DNA from: Naganishia liquefaciens
Taxonomy: Eukaryota > Basidiomycota > Tremellomycetes > Filobasidiales > Filobasidiaceae
Direction of reading: 5' to 3'
Length of the DNA: 64,000 bases
NCBI GenBank assembly: GCA_013423385.1
Contig: BLZA01000013.1
Span: 372,001 to 436,000, forward strand
Shown here: in pieces, positions 35,138 through 45,737 of the stretch
Layout of the letters: each line of letters opens with the position of its first letter
Numbering within the stretch: the first letter of the stretch is position 1
Program-made: the position numbers and the translations under genes
Notes under the pieces: model-generated
Seen by the model: the letters and a program-made list of their open reading frames with translations, nothing else
Database searches by the model: none
What the model was told of the DNA's origin: nothing

Positions 35138-37283
35138 TTAAACCTTTCTTGGCAACATGTCCCTTCGCTCCCATACCTACGACCGAAACGAGGTTAATAA
35201 TTCCATCACTGCGACTTAGCAGTCACATACCTGGATGACGGTATCGCCCAAGAACACCATGTCCGCTCGAACTTCCCGGACCTCCAAGTCCTGAAGCGCG
35301 AACCACTTTTCATTCTCGCCTCCCCCAGAGCCGGCCCTGAGGTGGACCTGCGAATGGCGGGATATCAGGCTATGCTCTCGTCGTCACAATCAAGACTAAA
35401 ACAAACCTTCCACGTGGTGTCGTCCTCTGCTTTGCTGCTCTTCTTCGTTGATATACCTGGTCCCGTTCCTGCACTGCTTGTAGAGGCGACTGTTGACTCA
35501 TGCGGTACGTTGGCAAGCAGATTATACATCGTCTGAAGGGGCGACGATGGCTTTGGATCGACATCTGAGGGTATCGTCAGCAAACTTTCCGCTGGTGGCC
35601 ATTGCGAACTTACAGTCCTTCAGGTCAATTGCCATCGGGTAGTTGACGATTGTTGGGTTCTTCTCTTCGACAAAATTGTTTTTAGTGAACCGCTTGATGT
35701 GCAGAATCAGGTACGGTGGTAAACGAGTGAGATGATGGCGCTTGAGTGTAGGCCCAATTTCTTGTGTACTTTCGCCGTCGAATTTGGCGAGAATGGTACT
35801 CAGGGGTACTTGTGGAATGATCTTCTTCTCGTTCAAGTCCTGGAATAGTGGAGCGGCCGGCAGATCGAGCGCCAGGAAAAGGAATGGCGATTTGATTGTT
35901 TTGATATCTGGAAGGAAAATTTTCATCAGGAAATCTTCCTCAGCTGTGAATCGGGTCATACCTCGACTGATATCGAACACTGGACGTGCAGCTTGTTTAT
36001 TGACGATAACCTCTTGGGTCTGGATCTTGACTTCGCCTTGAAATGCTCGATATATGATGCCTGTAGAGAACAGATATCAGCGCTCGATTCGCATAAACTG
36101 CACAGTTCGCGTACTTGAATTGCTCTTCTTAGTACCTCCGAGATCTTTGTGCAGCGTATTCAACAACCATCCCAGGAAAGCGACGGGATCACCTTGCTTT
36201 GTCATCGTATACTTGCCCTCGCTTCGTTTCGACACTTCCTGTAGAAATTCGTGCGGACTTGCTTGAGCCTTGAACAATCGAGGATTCCAGACCCGTTTGG
36301 CTAATGTGCTGAGCCTCTTGACGAGTTCAGTAGGTCGAGCCGATTCCTGAAGCTGCGGGGTCCTAGGATCGAGCAGGAATGTCCGCAATGGTGGAACATG
36401 CAAGATGAGATGGATGATAACGTTGAGGTAGTCGTTTGCTCGAATATTGTTGAGACCGATGAATCCAGGGAAATACGGCTGGCCGGTAAGGGTGTAGGAT
36501 GGCTGCGCCGGTAGTAGTGAGAGTCTGGGCAGAGCTGCTGGCTCGTACCGCGGGTTGAGAACGTGAATTATATCCTGTAATGATGGGTCGGAAACGAGGT
36601 ATCCTTCTGGCAGGACATAGAACTGCACAAGAATCGAGGTAAGCCCTCCGCAAATCAATCAGTGGCTTCTCGCACCTTTTCCGTTTCCAGGTTGAGCCAC
36701 ACTCGGTGATTTTCTCCTACAGCATGACGATAGGCATAGCTGCCCCGTCCTCTCCCTTGAAAGTATTTCCCGCATACCAGACAGCAATAAACGTTGATGT
36801 TGCTAAGGGATTTCGAGCATACACGCTCGAAATCAAAGTCCAGATTCGTCCGTGAGATCTAAGTCTAATGTTAGAGCTTCGGTATAACGTTCGACGGAAG
36901 TTGTCACTTACGGCGTCCAAGTACATGTCTTTCCTGTCAATCCCTTCTTCTGCTACAGCCTCTGGCTGTTCTTCCTCTTCTTCGTCATCGCTCGGCGCCT
37001 GCGCATCGACCGTGACATGCTCGACATTGTTTTCTGCATGGCCGTTCGATTTCTCTACAGATCCAACATGATCGTTCGCCTTGACAACACCGCCGCCGTT
37101 TGGCATGTCCGCTCCGAGTTGATCGACTCCAGGAACGTCCTTGACAACAGGGAATGCGATCGCGTCTGGAGCACTTGACCTGGCATCCATCGTGGTAGAG
37201 TCATCTGAGAGCTTCAGACGCTTTGCAGGGGAGCCAGAGACGACTGGCGAAGGCGAACGAGGATGTTTCTGGGCAAGTGACAT
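35138..37283 (-). CDS. SAD1: Sad1/USP39 spliceosomal pseudo-deubiquitinase
   Basis: Sad1/USP39 is needed for tri-snRNP assembly and pre-mRNA splicing in the nucleus. The start is MSLAQKHPRSPSPVVSGSP (37283), then a disordered acidic region with an EEEEE run (about 36970-36990). A zinc-finger UBP domain follows: LDFDFERVCSKSLSNINVYC, CLVCGKYFQGRG, YRHAVGENHRVWLNLETEK. The USP fold is recognisable in GFIGLNNIRANDYLNVIIH, PHEFLQEVSKRSEGKYT, PYLILHIKRFTKNNFVEEKN and the final GDTVIQVWERRDMLPRKV. The catalytic Cys position is Asp (ANDY rather than TCY), so the fold is intact but the enzyme is inactive, as in other family members. About seven exons are needed. The TAA lies at 35138-35140. Confidence 0.92.
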
Positions 37284-38148
37284 ATCGAAACGGTTGTCGT
37301 TGTCGGAAATGCGCCCTTCCTTTGGTAGAAATACCTTTAACCCCGATGAGGTGCGTGTTCTATGGCTCTTTCCGCTGTAGAGCCTATTATGGCCGGCAGG
37401 TAGGAACTGATACGGAGTCAGATCTGGTTGAAGAAGGCACACACAACTCAACCTTGAACAACGCCGCTTGATCCGAATCTCTTGAATCTTGCGGTCTTCG
37501 ACGGTGGTCACGTACGTAGCATCTGTATCCGCACCCCCATCCGCCCCGGGGGCCGCGCTGATATTTCGCCAGCTATATCTCTCGCCTCAGTACCCTATTC
37601 CAACTGGATCCCCTTGATCCTGATGTCGTCCGTTCAACAGAAACAAATCGGCAAGGTAAAGTTCTCAGGCGATGAATGTTGAAGGAGTATTCAATGCGAC
37701 GACAATGACACCCATACGAACCTCGGAGGATGATTGTGCCTATGCTATCCCCACAGATCGACACTCCGGTGCAAGCCAAGCGCAAGGAAGAACATCACCC
37801 GTTTTGAGCAGCACCCCAGGGCCATAATCTCCGGCCACGAGAAGATGCTATCAGCGCGAAAGATCGCATCATATCCAATACAGTGAAAGTTCATTACAAC
37901 CATGGCTCTGTGATTTGCGTTATAATGTGTACCATACAATTTTCCACTATGCTGAGATCCAGCGACAACGGTTTAAGGCGTATACAAAGTTTGAGGAGGA
38001 TGGTCGCGGTGAATCCGGTGGATATCGATTATACATGACCGTCGTAAAAGTAAAATTGATGAAATGAATCGGTTATGTCTTGGATGAGATCGTCCATAAG
38101 ATCCCGGTGCCGCATTCGGTGCTTTCGTGATACCTCATAGCCGGCTGC
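37284..38148. other. Intergenic region upstream of SAD1, with a possible tiny spliced ORF
   Basis: About 865 bases lie between SAD1 (-) and the next minus gene stop. On the plus strand an ATG near 37624 (MSSVQQKQIGK) is followed by a GTAAAG donor; downstream, MIVPMLSPQIDTPVQAKRK reads to a TGA near 37806. I could not join them in phase with confidence and recognise no family. No other feature is seen. Confidence 0.3.
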
Positions 38149-40253
38149 TTAATCGCGGTGCCGACTAACAACCTCGACTCCAGCAGCACTGCTGGTAGAC
38201 CTATATAGACGAAACCTTTCAGTACAATATGACGACATTTTTTCCGGGATACTGACCTGTTTCTCTCTTCTTCCAGAGCGAGCTCCTCCTCGTCATCGCT
38301 CTCAAAGTCGTTTTCCTCGTCGTCCTCGTCTTCCTCCTCATCAGTGTCATCGTTGGGAGGCAATGCCGAAGGCATTGAATCGTCAATCGGAAATGATTGC
38401 CTCCAGTGTACAGCCTCCTCCAATTGACCCGGTATCTGGACGGCTTGAACGATATGTCCCGGATCATCATGCTGGTGCTTTTCGTCAAACGCCTGAAGTC
38501 GACCTTGCTCCGATAGCTCCTGTCCAGTCCACCCCTTGGCGCTCGGTGCAATGTGGTCGAAGCCGCCAATCGGTATCGGAGGCGGGAGCGAATGATATTC
38601 GGACTGTATCGGCGTTGCCACTCGATCTTCGCTGACAGAGGGCATCTGATTGATGACCTGAGCAGAGATGCCGTCTCCACGGGACCAACTCTTGTGCGAG
38701 TCACTCGAAGTCGGAAGCGATCCGCCATGCTGCGATCCGGAATCAGAAAAGACGGAGGGATCCGGTGATGCCCCTGTCAAGCCAGCTTCACTCTCGCGGC
38801 GTTGCTTGTCGCGCTGTTCACGTCGCTTCTTGATCCATGCCATCCCGCTGCCATCATCCTCGTCATCGGCACTTGCATTGCCTACGCTGCCCATCGAGGA
38901 CGAAGGCTTGTCGGAAGAAGCAGATGTTCCAGCGATAGATCCCATGCCCCCACCAGTTGTCCCCATCATGCCGCCCCATTCCACAAATTCTGGTTCGGAT
39001 GTGCTCTTCTGCGCCATCTCCGCCTGTCGTCTCTGCCCATAGACACGCCCATTGAGCATTTTGACCGGTCGAGGAGAAGTGGCTCCAGCCGCCGCAAATT
39101 CGGTATCCGCTTGTCGGCCGAGTGACGCAGACAAGGACGAAAAATCGGGAGTCGCAGAGGCGCGATGCGCCTGTCGAGCCTTCTTGTCTCCCATGCCGAG
39201 GATATCCATTCCGCCCGAGGACCCTGACATCGACGAGGATGAGGGAAAGAACGAGCGCTTTCGTTCGTGCTCGGCGGCGGAGCGGAAGGGCGAGGTCCCG
39301 ATGAATCCGCTGGTTGTCGAAAACGTTTTTCGCAGGGACTGACTTCCTGGCATGACGATATCGGCCGAAGTGCGTTTCCCAGACTCACGACTGGTGGATC
39401 GCTCCAGTCCGGTATCCGACTGGTTGCCGCTGCCGACATTCGTGGGACTCAACAGCGGCTTGAGCAACTTCCTGGTATAATGACCAGAGCTGAACGATCC
39501 GGACTTCCAGTTGCCCATGCCCATGGTTTTCCAAGAGGACCGCTTTCCTCTGCCCTCAGCATCATCGTCACCCTCATCCTCGTCGAAATCGACATCATCA
39601 ACCGCTTCCTCATCGTCGTAGCCGGCGGTGTTGCTAGGTTCCGAAAAGTAATTCTCCTGATCTGGATCCATGCGTGCGTGCCTTTGCAGCGTGCGAGTGC
39701 CATCTGATTCCAGAGTGGCCGTGATGGCGATATTTCTTCCCGTTGACAAGGATCTTTGTCGCCGAGGGTTAGGTAGCGGTGCGAAGCGGATCTTGGAGGC
39801 CGCCCGGACGGGCACACCAGGTCGAACCGTTTGAGGAAGCTGATCAGCGGGTATCTTCTCGTGTGCATTGCTGATGAGCTGGACATTGGCGGACAGAGCG
39901 GGAGAGACGGGCAAGTGGACGGATTCTTGAGGCAGCGAGACCGCGGAGGCGGTTTCTGGGGTATGAATACCGTTGTTGAAATGCTGATCGCCTGAAGAAA
40001 TCGTGCTTTGTTGGCCAAGGCTGGGCTGTCGTTCATGGTGAATCAAAATACCATGCGCCGGATCCTCTAGGCGAGGAGATGAGGGACTCTCCGGTTGGTC
40101 GCGCTGGGGGCCCAACGTCGACGATCGCAAAGTTTTCTCATCGACACCGATGCCCAGACGTGAAGCCATTGAGCCACGACGGCCATCCTTGGAGCCGCTT
40201 ACGCTCGAAGAAGCGGACTGCGCACTCGATGACGGCCTGAGGAGGGATATCAT
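38149..40253 (-). CDS. Large acidic, Ser-rich low-complexity protein of unknown function
   Basis: One exon codes for nearly all of the protein from MISLLRPSSSAQS at 40253. A single intron (about 38192-38248, GTCAGT donor, TATATAG acceptor) joins GAGAGAAACAG to the last exon and gives NRSTSSAAGVEVVSRHRD, with TAA at 38149-38151. The frame without splicing would add a different tail that lacks a sensible composition. Notable parts are RFAPLPNPRRQRSLSTGRN (about residues 155-173), a long Asp/Glu run near residue 225 and another before the C-terminus (DEEEDEDDEEN), many Ser/Pro sites, and KKRREQRDKQRRE, a basic coil. I recall a basidiomycete-conserved group with the RFAPLP/SLSTGRN motif but no function. 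It is probably disordered and phosphorylated. Confidence 0.65.
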
Positions 40254-41857
40254 CTTCTACGCAGGGGAATGAGCGAATCATACAGGAACACGACGATTTC
40301 CTCGCACCGGGATATCAAGCTTGCGTGCGTGTATCTGTGTATGAGTGCTCTACCGGCAGACCTGGCAGATAAGCGTACGAAGAGCGCACGCAAGCACGGC
40401 TATGACTCGAAAGACGAGGCGTCCGTATCACCAGATCGCAGCAGGATCCGGGAACCGCGCGCACAGCGGAATGATGATCAGCGCTCGCTCGGCGACTCTG
40501 GATAAGCGAGCAGCTGATTAGGCCCCGGACCAAAGTAGCGTGGTTGGCTTGGCACTATTCGTCACTTTCCCAGCAGCTTGTCCCAGTTCTTCTAAATTAT
40601 TAATTGCTCTTCTCCTGTCTCTCCAATGGTCTCTCCCCTCTAGCCCCCGACTAGGTCGGCTCTAGACTTCCTGCTATTTCTATAATCTGATCATGCATCA
40701 TACTAGCTGGTTCAGCTAATAAGCTAGTCCTTTTGCTCAGCTTTTTGATCGTAGTCCCAATAATATGTACAGCTAGGATAGCAGAGTCTGAGCTCACAGC
40801 ATTCACCTCATGAAGCTGCGATGACGCTGACACGCATTAGTATCAGTAGCAAGCCCTCCTCGTCCTTGTGGCGAATTCATCTCCCTGAAAGCGTGATCCG
40901 TCATCCAACCTTGGTGAGCTCCTTGCTGCGTCTCTCGCGCCTTCCCTGCATTCTTGCTGAACCCGGCGGTTTTCCTAGCTCCTTTCTCAAAGAATCGTCC
41001 CAAATTCCTCCTCTTGCCTTGCTTTAAAAGAAGCCCGTAACGAGCTTAAGATCTAGCTTCCTGGCTATCAGCTACGCCAGGTACAGAAAAGCTGTTTGCT
41101 ACTTTGCTGTCTCTCTGTATAAGCACGTACAAAACCCGATTATTAGGCGTCGACATCTCAACCGTTTTACCTATAGCAAGCAGCTCGTATGGCTTCCTTG
41201 TAATACCACTTATAGCAATGAGAACGAATCCGTAGGCTAATCCGCGATCGAGGACTATCCGCAGAGCTTGACCTGACCATCGCTCTATACGACCGGCTAG
41301 CTAAACATCATCGAAATGCGAGTCGACATTCCTTCAATGATTGAGCCCGACGACGGCCGAAAAGAATTGGAGAACGCAGCGAGGTTTGGGGTCGTAGCTG
41401 AATCTTGTGATGGTTCAAGCCATTCCAATCAGACCGGCTCGGACCTCGGAACGTAAGACTGGTCAATGGCCGAGATGGACAGATCACCGATGCGTGGATC
41501 AGCTCGCACAGCCAGAGTCCTAAGCGAATGAGCTCGAGTCCGTCATGTCGACTTCAAGTCTGTCTCGAGATCTCTTGATCGCATACTCGAATCTATTCAG
41601 GAGCGGATATCGATTCGCATACTCGAATCTATTCAGGAGAGGATATCGATATCCACGCTATGATGATTGCTAGCTATACTCAGCCATGGGAGACAGCGAA
41701 TCAAGCCGCAACCATCCATGCCATGACCCCTCTGTCAACTGCAAGGACGATATATGGCTCGCAAAATTAATCTTCAAGCTTTGAATGGCGAATACAACTT
41801 GACTATGCAGTCCTCGAGAAAGCCGTGTACCAGCGTATGCAATTCCTTTGCGCTCTG
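40254..41857. other. Gene-poor region with a 36-bp tandem repeat
   Basis: About 1.6 kb lie between a minus-strand start and the GTR2 stop. The DNA at 40550-41290 is richer in A/T and CTAGCT-type words than its neighbours. On the minus strand, 40803-41003 carries a lysine/arginine-rich open segment that vaguely resembles an HTH/DDE transposase tail, but it is too weak to call. The tandem repeat lies at 41580-41651. Confidence 0.45.
41580..41651. repeat. Two-copy 36-bp tandem repeat
   Basis: Two adjacent 36-base units, starting at 41580 and 41616, begin CGCATACTCGAATCTATTCA and differ at only two positions (C/A at the 25th base and the final base). They lie about 200 bases beyond the GTR2 stop. 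Such a near-identical pair suggests recent slippage duplication. Confidence 0.9.
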
Positions 41858-43427
41858 TTAAACTTCGTAACTCTGACTGGCATTCAACATATCCAGCAAA
41901 CCTTGCCGCAATAGAACGACATTGAATTCCATCATACCCTGCATCTTGTCGTACTCCGCTGCTGAGCCAGCGCCCAGTAATGCTAGACGTCTGAACGGAA
42001 GGCGGCTTCAGCGCGATAACACAGGTACCGGAACAGACTCCTACTGACTTGGATATCTGCCAGTAGAGGAGACATTTTCCGTCGGATAACCGAACAGCCG
42101 AGGACGGCCATTCGACATCTCGGTCATCCGGCGCATCTTCCTCATCATCCTCGCCAAAGGCTATACGTCGAGCCTCTTTCCGCGCTTCTGGCAATTTGCT
42201 TCAGGAAGGTGACAACGATCAGCCTGCGACGCGTGCGATCGCTGCATATGCTGCAACCCACTCAAATAAGCTTTGAAAGACTAGCATCTTGCCAATGTAG
42301 TCTGTCGAAAGATGAAAGTTTTTCGTCTCAGTGATAGAGTCATCGGCAGCAACATTGAATTTCGCATTGATGTCGAAGAGAAATGCCTTTTCCAAGTTGT
42401 TTGTCTGTATGTACATCGTACCGAAATCAGCGATATCTTGGGGGAGGAAAGGTAAGGAAACTTACCCGCGCAAACGTGCTCATCAAGCCCTCAATCGGGC
42501 CGTACAGTGGCCCCATCAGACTCTGCATGACTCGACCCCATGCCTCCTGAAGTGACGAATCATGTACGCTCGTCATGAAGAATCTCGCGGCATTCATCAA
42601 GCTCTCCAAAAACGCATCCTCATCCTCAATAAAGATGTTGGCATTAGCGGCGTTCAATGCTGTTGTGCCGTTCGGCCGTGATGGTGTGCTCGGTTGAGAC
42701 GAGGATCCGGATTTGCCTTGAGACGGGAAAAAGTCTTTCAGGTCGTAATCCCAGATTTCGTCGGTATAGCGTTGATTAATTTCCCTGTATAGCTCTGAAG
42801 CAAATGAGTTATAGCCCTGACACAGTCATAGGACAACGAAGCGTACCTCCAAGCCAGTCATTGTGAACCGAATCGGCTTTGTGTAGGAATACTTCAAAAT
42901 TCAGCCGTGGGTTGTGAGCGTAGGCGGTGATGAAGATGGTATGCATCTGATTAACCGCGGACTGAAACTTGTCCTCTTGCTGCGGATAGGAGACAATCAG
43001 TCTTCGACAGCGGAAAGACGTGATTATCAGAGTTACTCACAGTCAAGTCGATAACGAACACTATTGCGGCAAAGTCTTTCCACTGGATCGGAAACTTTTG
43101 AATGTCAAAGGATCCCGGAGTGTCCCAAATCTCGAGGGGTATTATGGAACTGCCAACAAGAGGTTCAGTCATCGAGGCTCACGCGCACAAACGCAGGATG
43201 TACTCACTCATAGGTCGTCTTGGCAATCTCCCTCGTCATCTCGATCCACATCGCTCTATTCGGATTGAGCCCATCGAAAACAGTTTTGACGATGGAAGTC
43301 TTGCCAGATCTGTAGAAAAGCCGCATGAGCGTGAATCTGCTGCAAGAGACGGTGATCACGCAAACGCTCATACATACTTGGTTCCCCCCAACAGGAGGAT
43401 CTTCTTTCTTTCGGGCACAGATGCCAT
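41858..43427 (-). CDS. GTR2: Gtr2, RagC/D-type GTPase
   Basis: Gtr2 (RagC/D) pairs with Gtr1 on the vacuole to signal amino-acid sufficiency to TORC1. The start is MASVPERKKILLLGG at 43427. GTPase motifs: P-loop GGTKSGKTSI (split by an intron after the GGT codons), IWDTPGSFD for switch II, IVFVIDLT, and HKADSV for the base-recognition loop. The C-terminal roadblock part has NNLEKAFLFDINAKFNVA, DDRDVEWPSSAVRLSDGKC, LLYWQISKRLALLG and a final FNVVLLRQGLLDMLNASQSY. The TAA is at 41858-41860. A Ser/Pro linker (about 42660-42720) interrupts the GTPase domain near its end. It diverges from the glutamate-cysteine ligase modifier gene across 316 bases. Confidence 0.88.
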
Positions 43428-43743
43428 TCCGAATACCGTGCGGTCCTCTCGGTCAATCTGGGTTCGGCTGATGCTGCAACGACTGTCTGAAATGGCCTTG
43501 AAGTCAACCGTGAATGTGAATCCAGAGACGCCTGTTTATGATGCTCGTTCTACATGTATTGACCAAGCCACGTCATACCCGACTGCCAGAAGTTGATGAG
43601 TAATAACCCTCTGTTGGTGACAACCCGCGGCCGAGCGTCCCTGACCCGATCGCAGGGTCTGGGCTGAAATGATATGGCATGACACCGATAACCAAGCCAT
43701 CAGAGTATATACCTCGCCCTATCCCTCGGTCTCGCACTTCACG
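43428..43743. other. Divergent promoter between GTR2 and the glutamate-cysteine ligase modifier gene
   Basis: This 316-base gap between two outward-reading genes must contain both promoters. It carries no clear TATA box or repeat that I can support. Confidence 0.5.
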
Positions 43744-45467
43744 ATGCCGCCCTCATCAATACCCGGATCTCTGCTTCTTTTCACGACAACCCAAACGCCA
43801 CTCCCCGTTCGATACCCTTTACCGGAATCGCAGAAATCGCTGCTCATCCCACCGCTCCTGCATGCGTCGCTTCACCTTGCCGTGGACCGCGCCCCGCAGA
43901 GTCTGACCCTGACCGATGAGGGTGTCTTGATGATTCCAAATCCGGAAGACCGAATCGACGAGATCAACGGGAACCGATCGGGACCCGATGTGGATGCCGA
44001 AGGAGATGAGGCGGCAGACGCTGACACCGAGATTACGGTCAAGTTTCACATCGTCTCGGACTCCCCCGCGCTCGATGAGTCGCGAAGCTCTGATAGCGTG
44101 CGGCGTCAGAAATCACAGATTTCACGTGCGATCCGGAACCTCGAGCACTATAAATCCGGGGATTCGAGGTGGAGAGGGGAGCGCGCACGTAAGGGCATCG
44201 ATACGTTTTTGATCGGATGGAAAGGCGTCGAGTATCGCGGGGAGAAACGAACGTCGGATGATGAGGCGGCTGGCAAGCCTGACGGAGTATTGCAAGAGGC
44301 AGCGACGGCTGTCAAGAAGATCGTTGGGAGCGCCAAGTTGATGAGCAAGTTGAATGCGGATGAGGAGAGGGCTCAACAGGCTCAGCAAGAGCGTATACGG
44401 CGAGAGGGAGGGCTATTAAGAGACGAGCAGAAGAGGGAGATAGCAGAAGTGTGGACAGTAAGTACGGTGCGTGCGAAACAGACTGCGGACAGCCAATGCG
44501 CTGTGTTCCACCAGGATCTGCCGAATCTGGTTCCACAAGCCAAAAAATTGGGAACGCTCTCGCTGCCCCTGCCGCTTCTCAAATATCTCGGAGACAGCCC
44601 AGCGTCCACCAAGACGACCTCAGTTGCACCCAGCACGCGACCCACTTTCAACTCCCGCACGTCGGACATGGGTGCACGATCCGTCGCGCGGTCGCACGAA
44701 CTGGAAAAAGAACATCAGCAAAAGCTCGAGCAAGAGGAAGGTCCGCGCGCACATGTCAAGGATCCTGCCGCTGTGGACGCCCCTGAACACGAGATTGTCG
44801 TTTCGGCACAGGACAAGTCGCTTCTCGCCGAGTTGATTCCGGAGCCTGGGATGACGAATGGCGAGGCGACGGAAGAAGAAATCTCTTTCTTGGAAGGCAA
44901 GACAAAGACGATGCTTCCAGCTGTCAATTGCATGAACACGCCGGACTGCCATTGGCTCCCGGAGGATTTACTGCAGTATGCGAAAGAAAATGGCATTGAG
45001 TTGTGGGCCGGCGGTGGTGGCGAGGGTTGTGGTCAGTCCCGTTCACTCATATCGAGTCTCAAGGTCGCCTTGGCTGATCGTGGCGTGATCTCTGTTGTCA
45101 GATCCACTGCCCTCGGCGCATCTACACAACAGCATGCAAGAATTCATATCCAAGCTTCCGGCTGGACTGTTCAAATCGGACACGTCGTTGCAGCATCTCG
45201 TTTCGCTCGACGAGCGCGAGAAGGATGATGAGGACCGCGGCGTTGGTGTTGAAGTGGAATGGGTTCTTGGTGTACGTCGAATCAGGATCCAACTATTCGT
45301 TAGAGTGCGACAACCATGCTGATTCCCGCTACACAGTATACCGTCATCTCCAAGTCAAGGAACGTCGTGCAGGATAAAGGGCAAGTTGGAACATATGTGA
45401 CTCGAAGCGGGGAAATTGCTTACCTTTCTTAATCACAAGCTACATCATCTCTGCTGCTGTACTATAA
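43744..45467 (+). CDS. Glutamate-cysteine ligase modifier (regulatory) subunit homologue
   Basis: The protein resembles fungal and animal glutamate-cysteine ligase modifier subunits, which have an aldo-keto-reductase-like fold and raise ligase activity in glutathione synthesis. Evidence: KGIDTFLIGWKGVEYRG, PNLVPQAKKLGTLSLPLPLL, LPEDLLQYAKENGIELWAGG followed after splicing by EDPLPSAHLHN, and the C-terminus VLGYTVISKSRNVVQDKGYI, where KGY is typical. The start at 43744 (MPPSSIPGSLLLF) is the likely initiator; the frame runs 25 codons upstream without conservation. An Ala/Gln/Glu/Lys-rich coil (44290-44450) and a Ser/Thr linker (44590-44780) are inserted relative to the short animal form. The intron at 45381-45439 has a GC donor. 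The TAA is at 45465-45467. I am moderately sure of the family. Confidence 0.7.
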
Positions 45468-45737
45468 AACCCAGGAGCTTACGACAAGACACTCCCGAGC
45501 TGTCGTCGATTCTAGATTCAGTTGTACCTGTCTATGAATATGGCGAGTGTATCATAGGTCGGGCGTTTTCGTGTTACGTAATACGCAGCCATTTTTGACG
45601 AGCGATCTCGGAATGCACCGGTCGACAATCAGCGGTCAACGACCGATCGACGGCCAACTTTTGGGATCATGGGCATCCAGCTGTCGCGGTATATGTGCGC
45701 CGAGTCAATGTGCGCTTAGGGCGTCGACTGGTCCGAC

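Noticed and set aside
39267-40036. Open frames overlapping the acidic low-complexity gene in other frames and on the opposite strand
   Set aside because: They mirror its Ser/Asp/Glu-rich codons and lack splice or family support.
40803-41003. Lys/Arg-rich minus-strand segment resembling a transposase tail
   Set aside because: Similarity is only compositional; no catalytic motif, terminal repeats or continuation was found.
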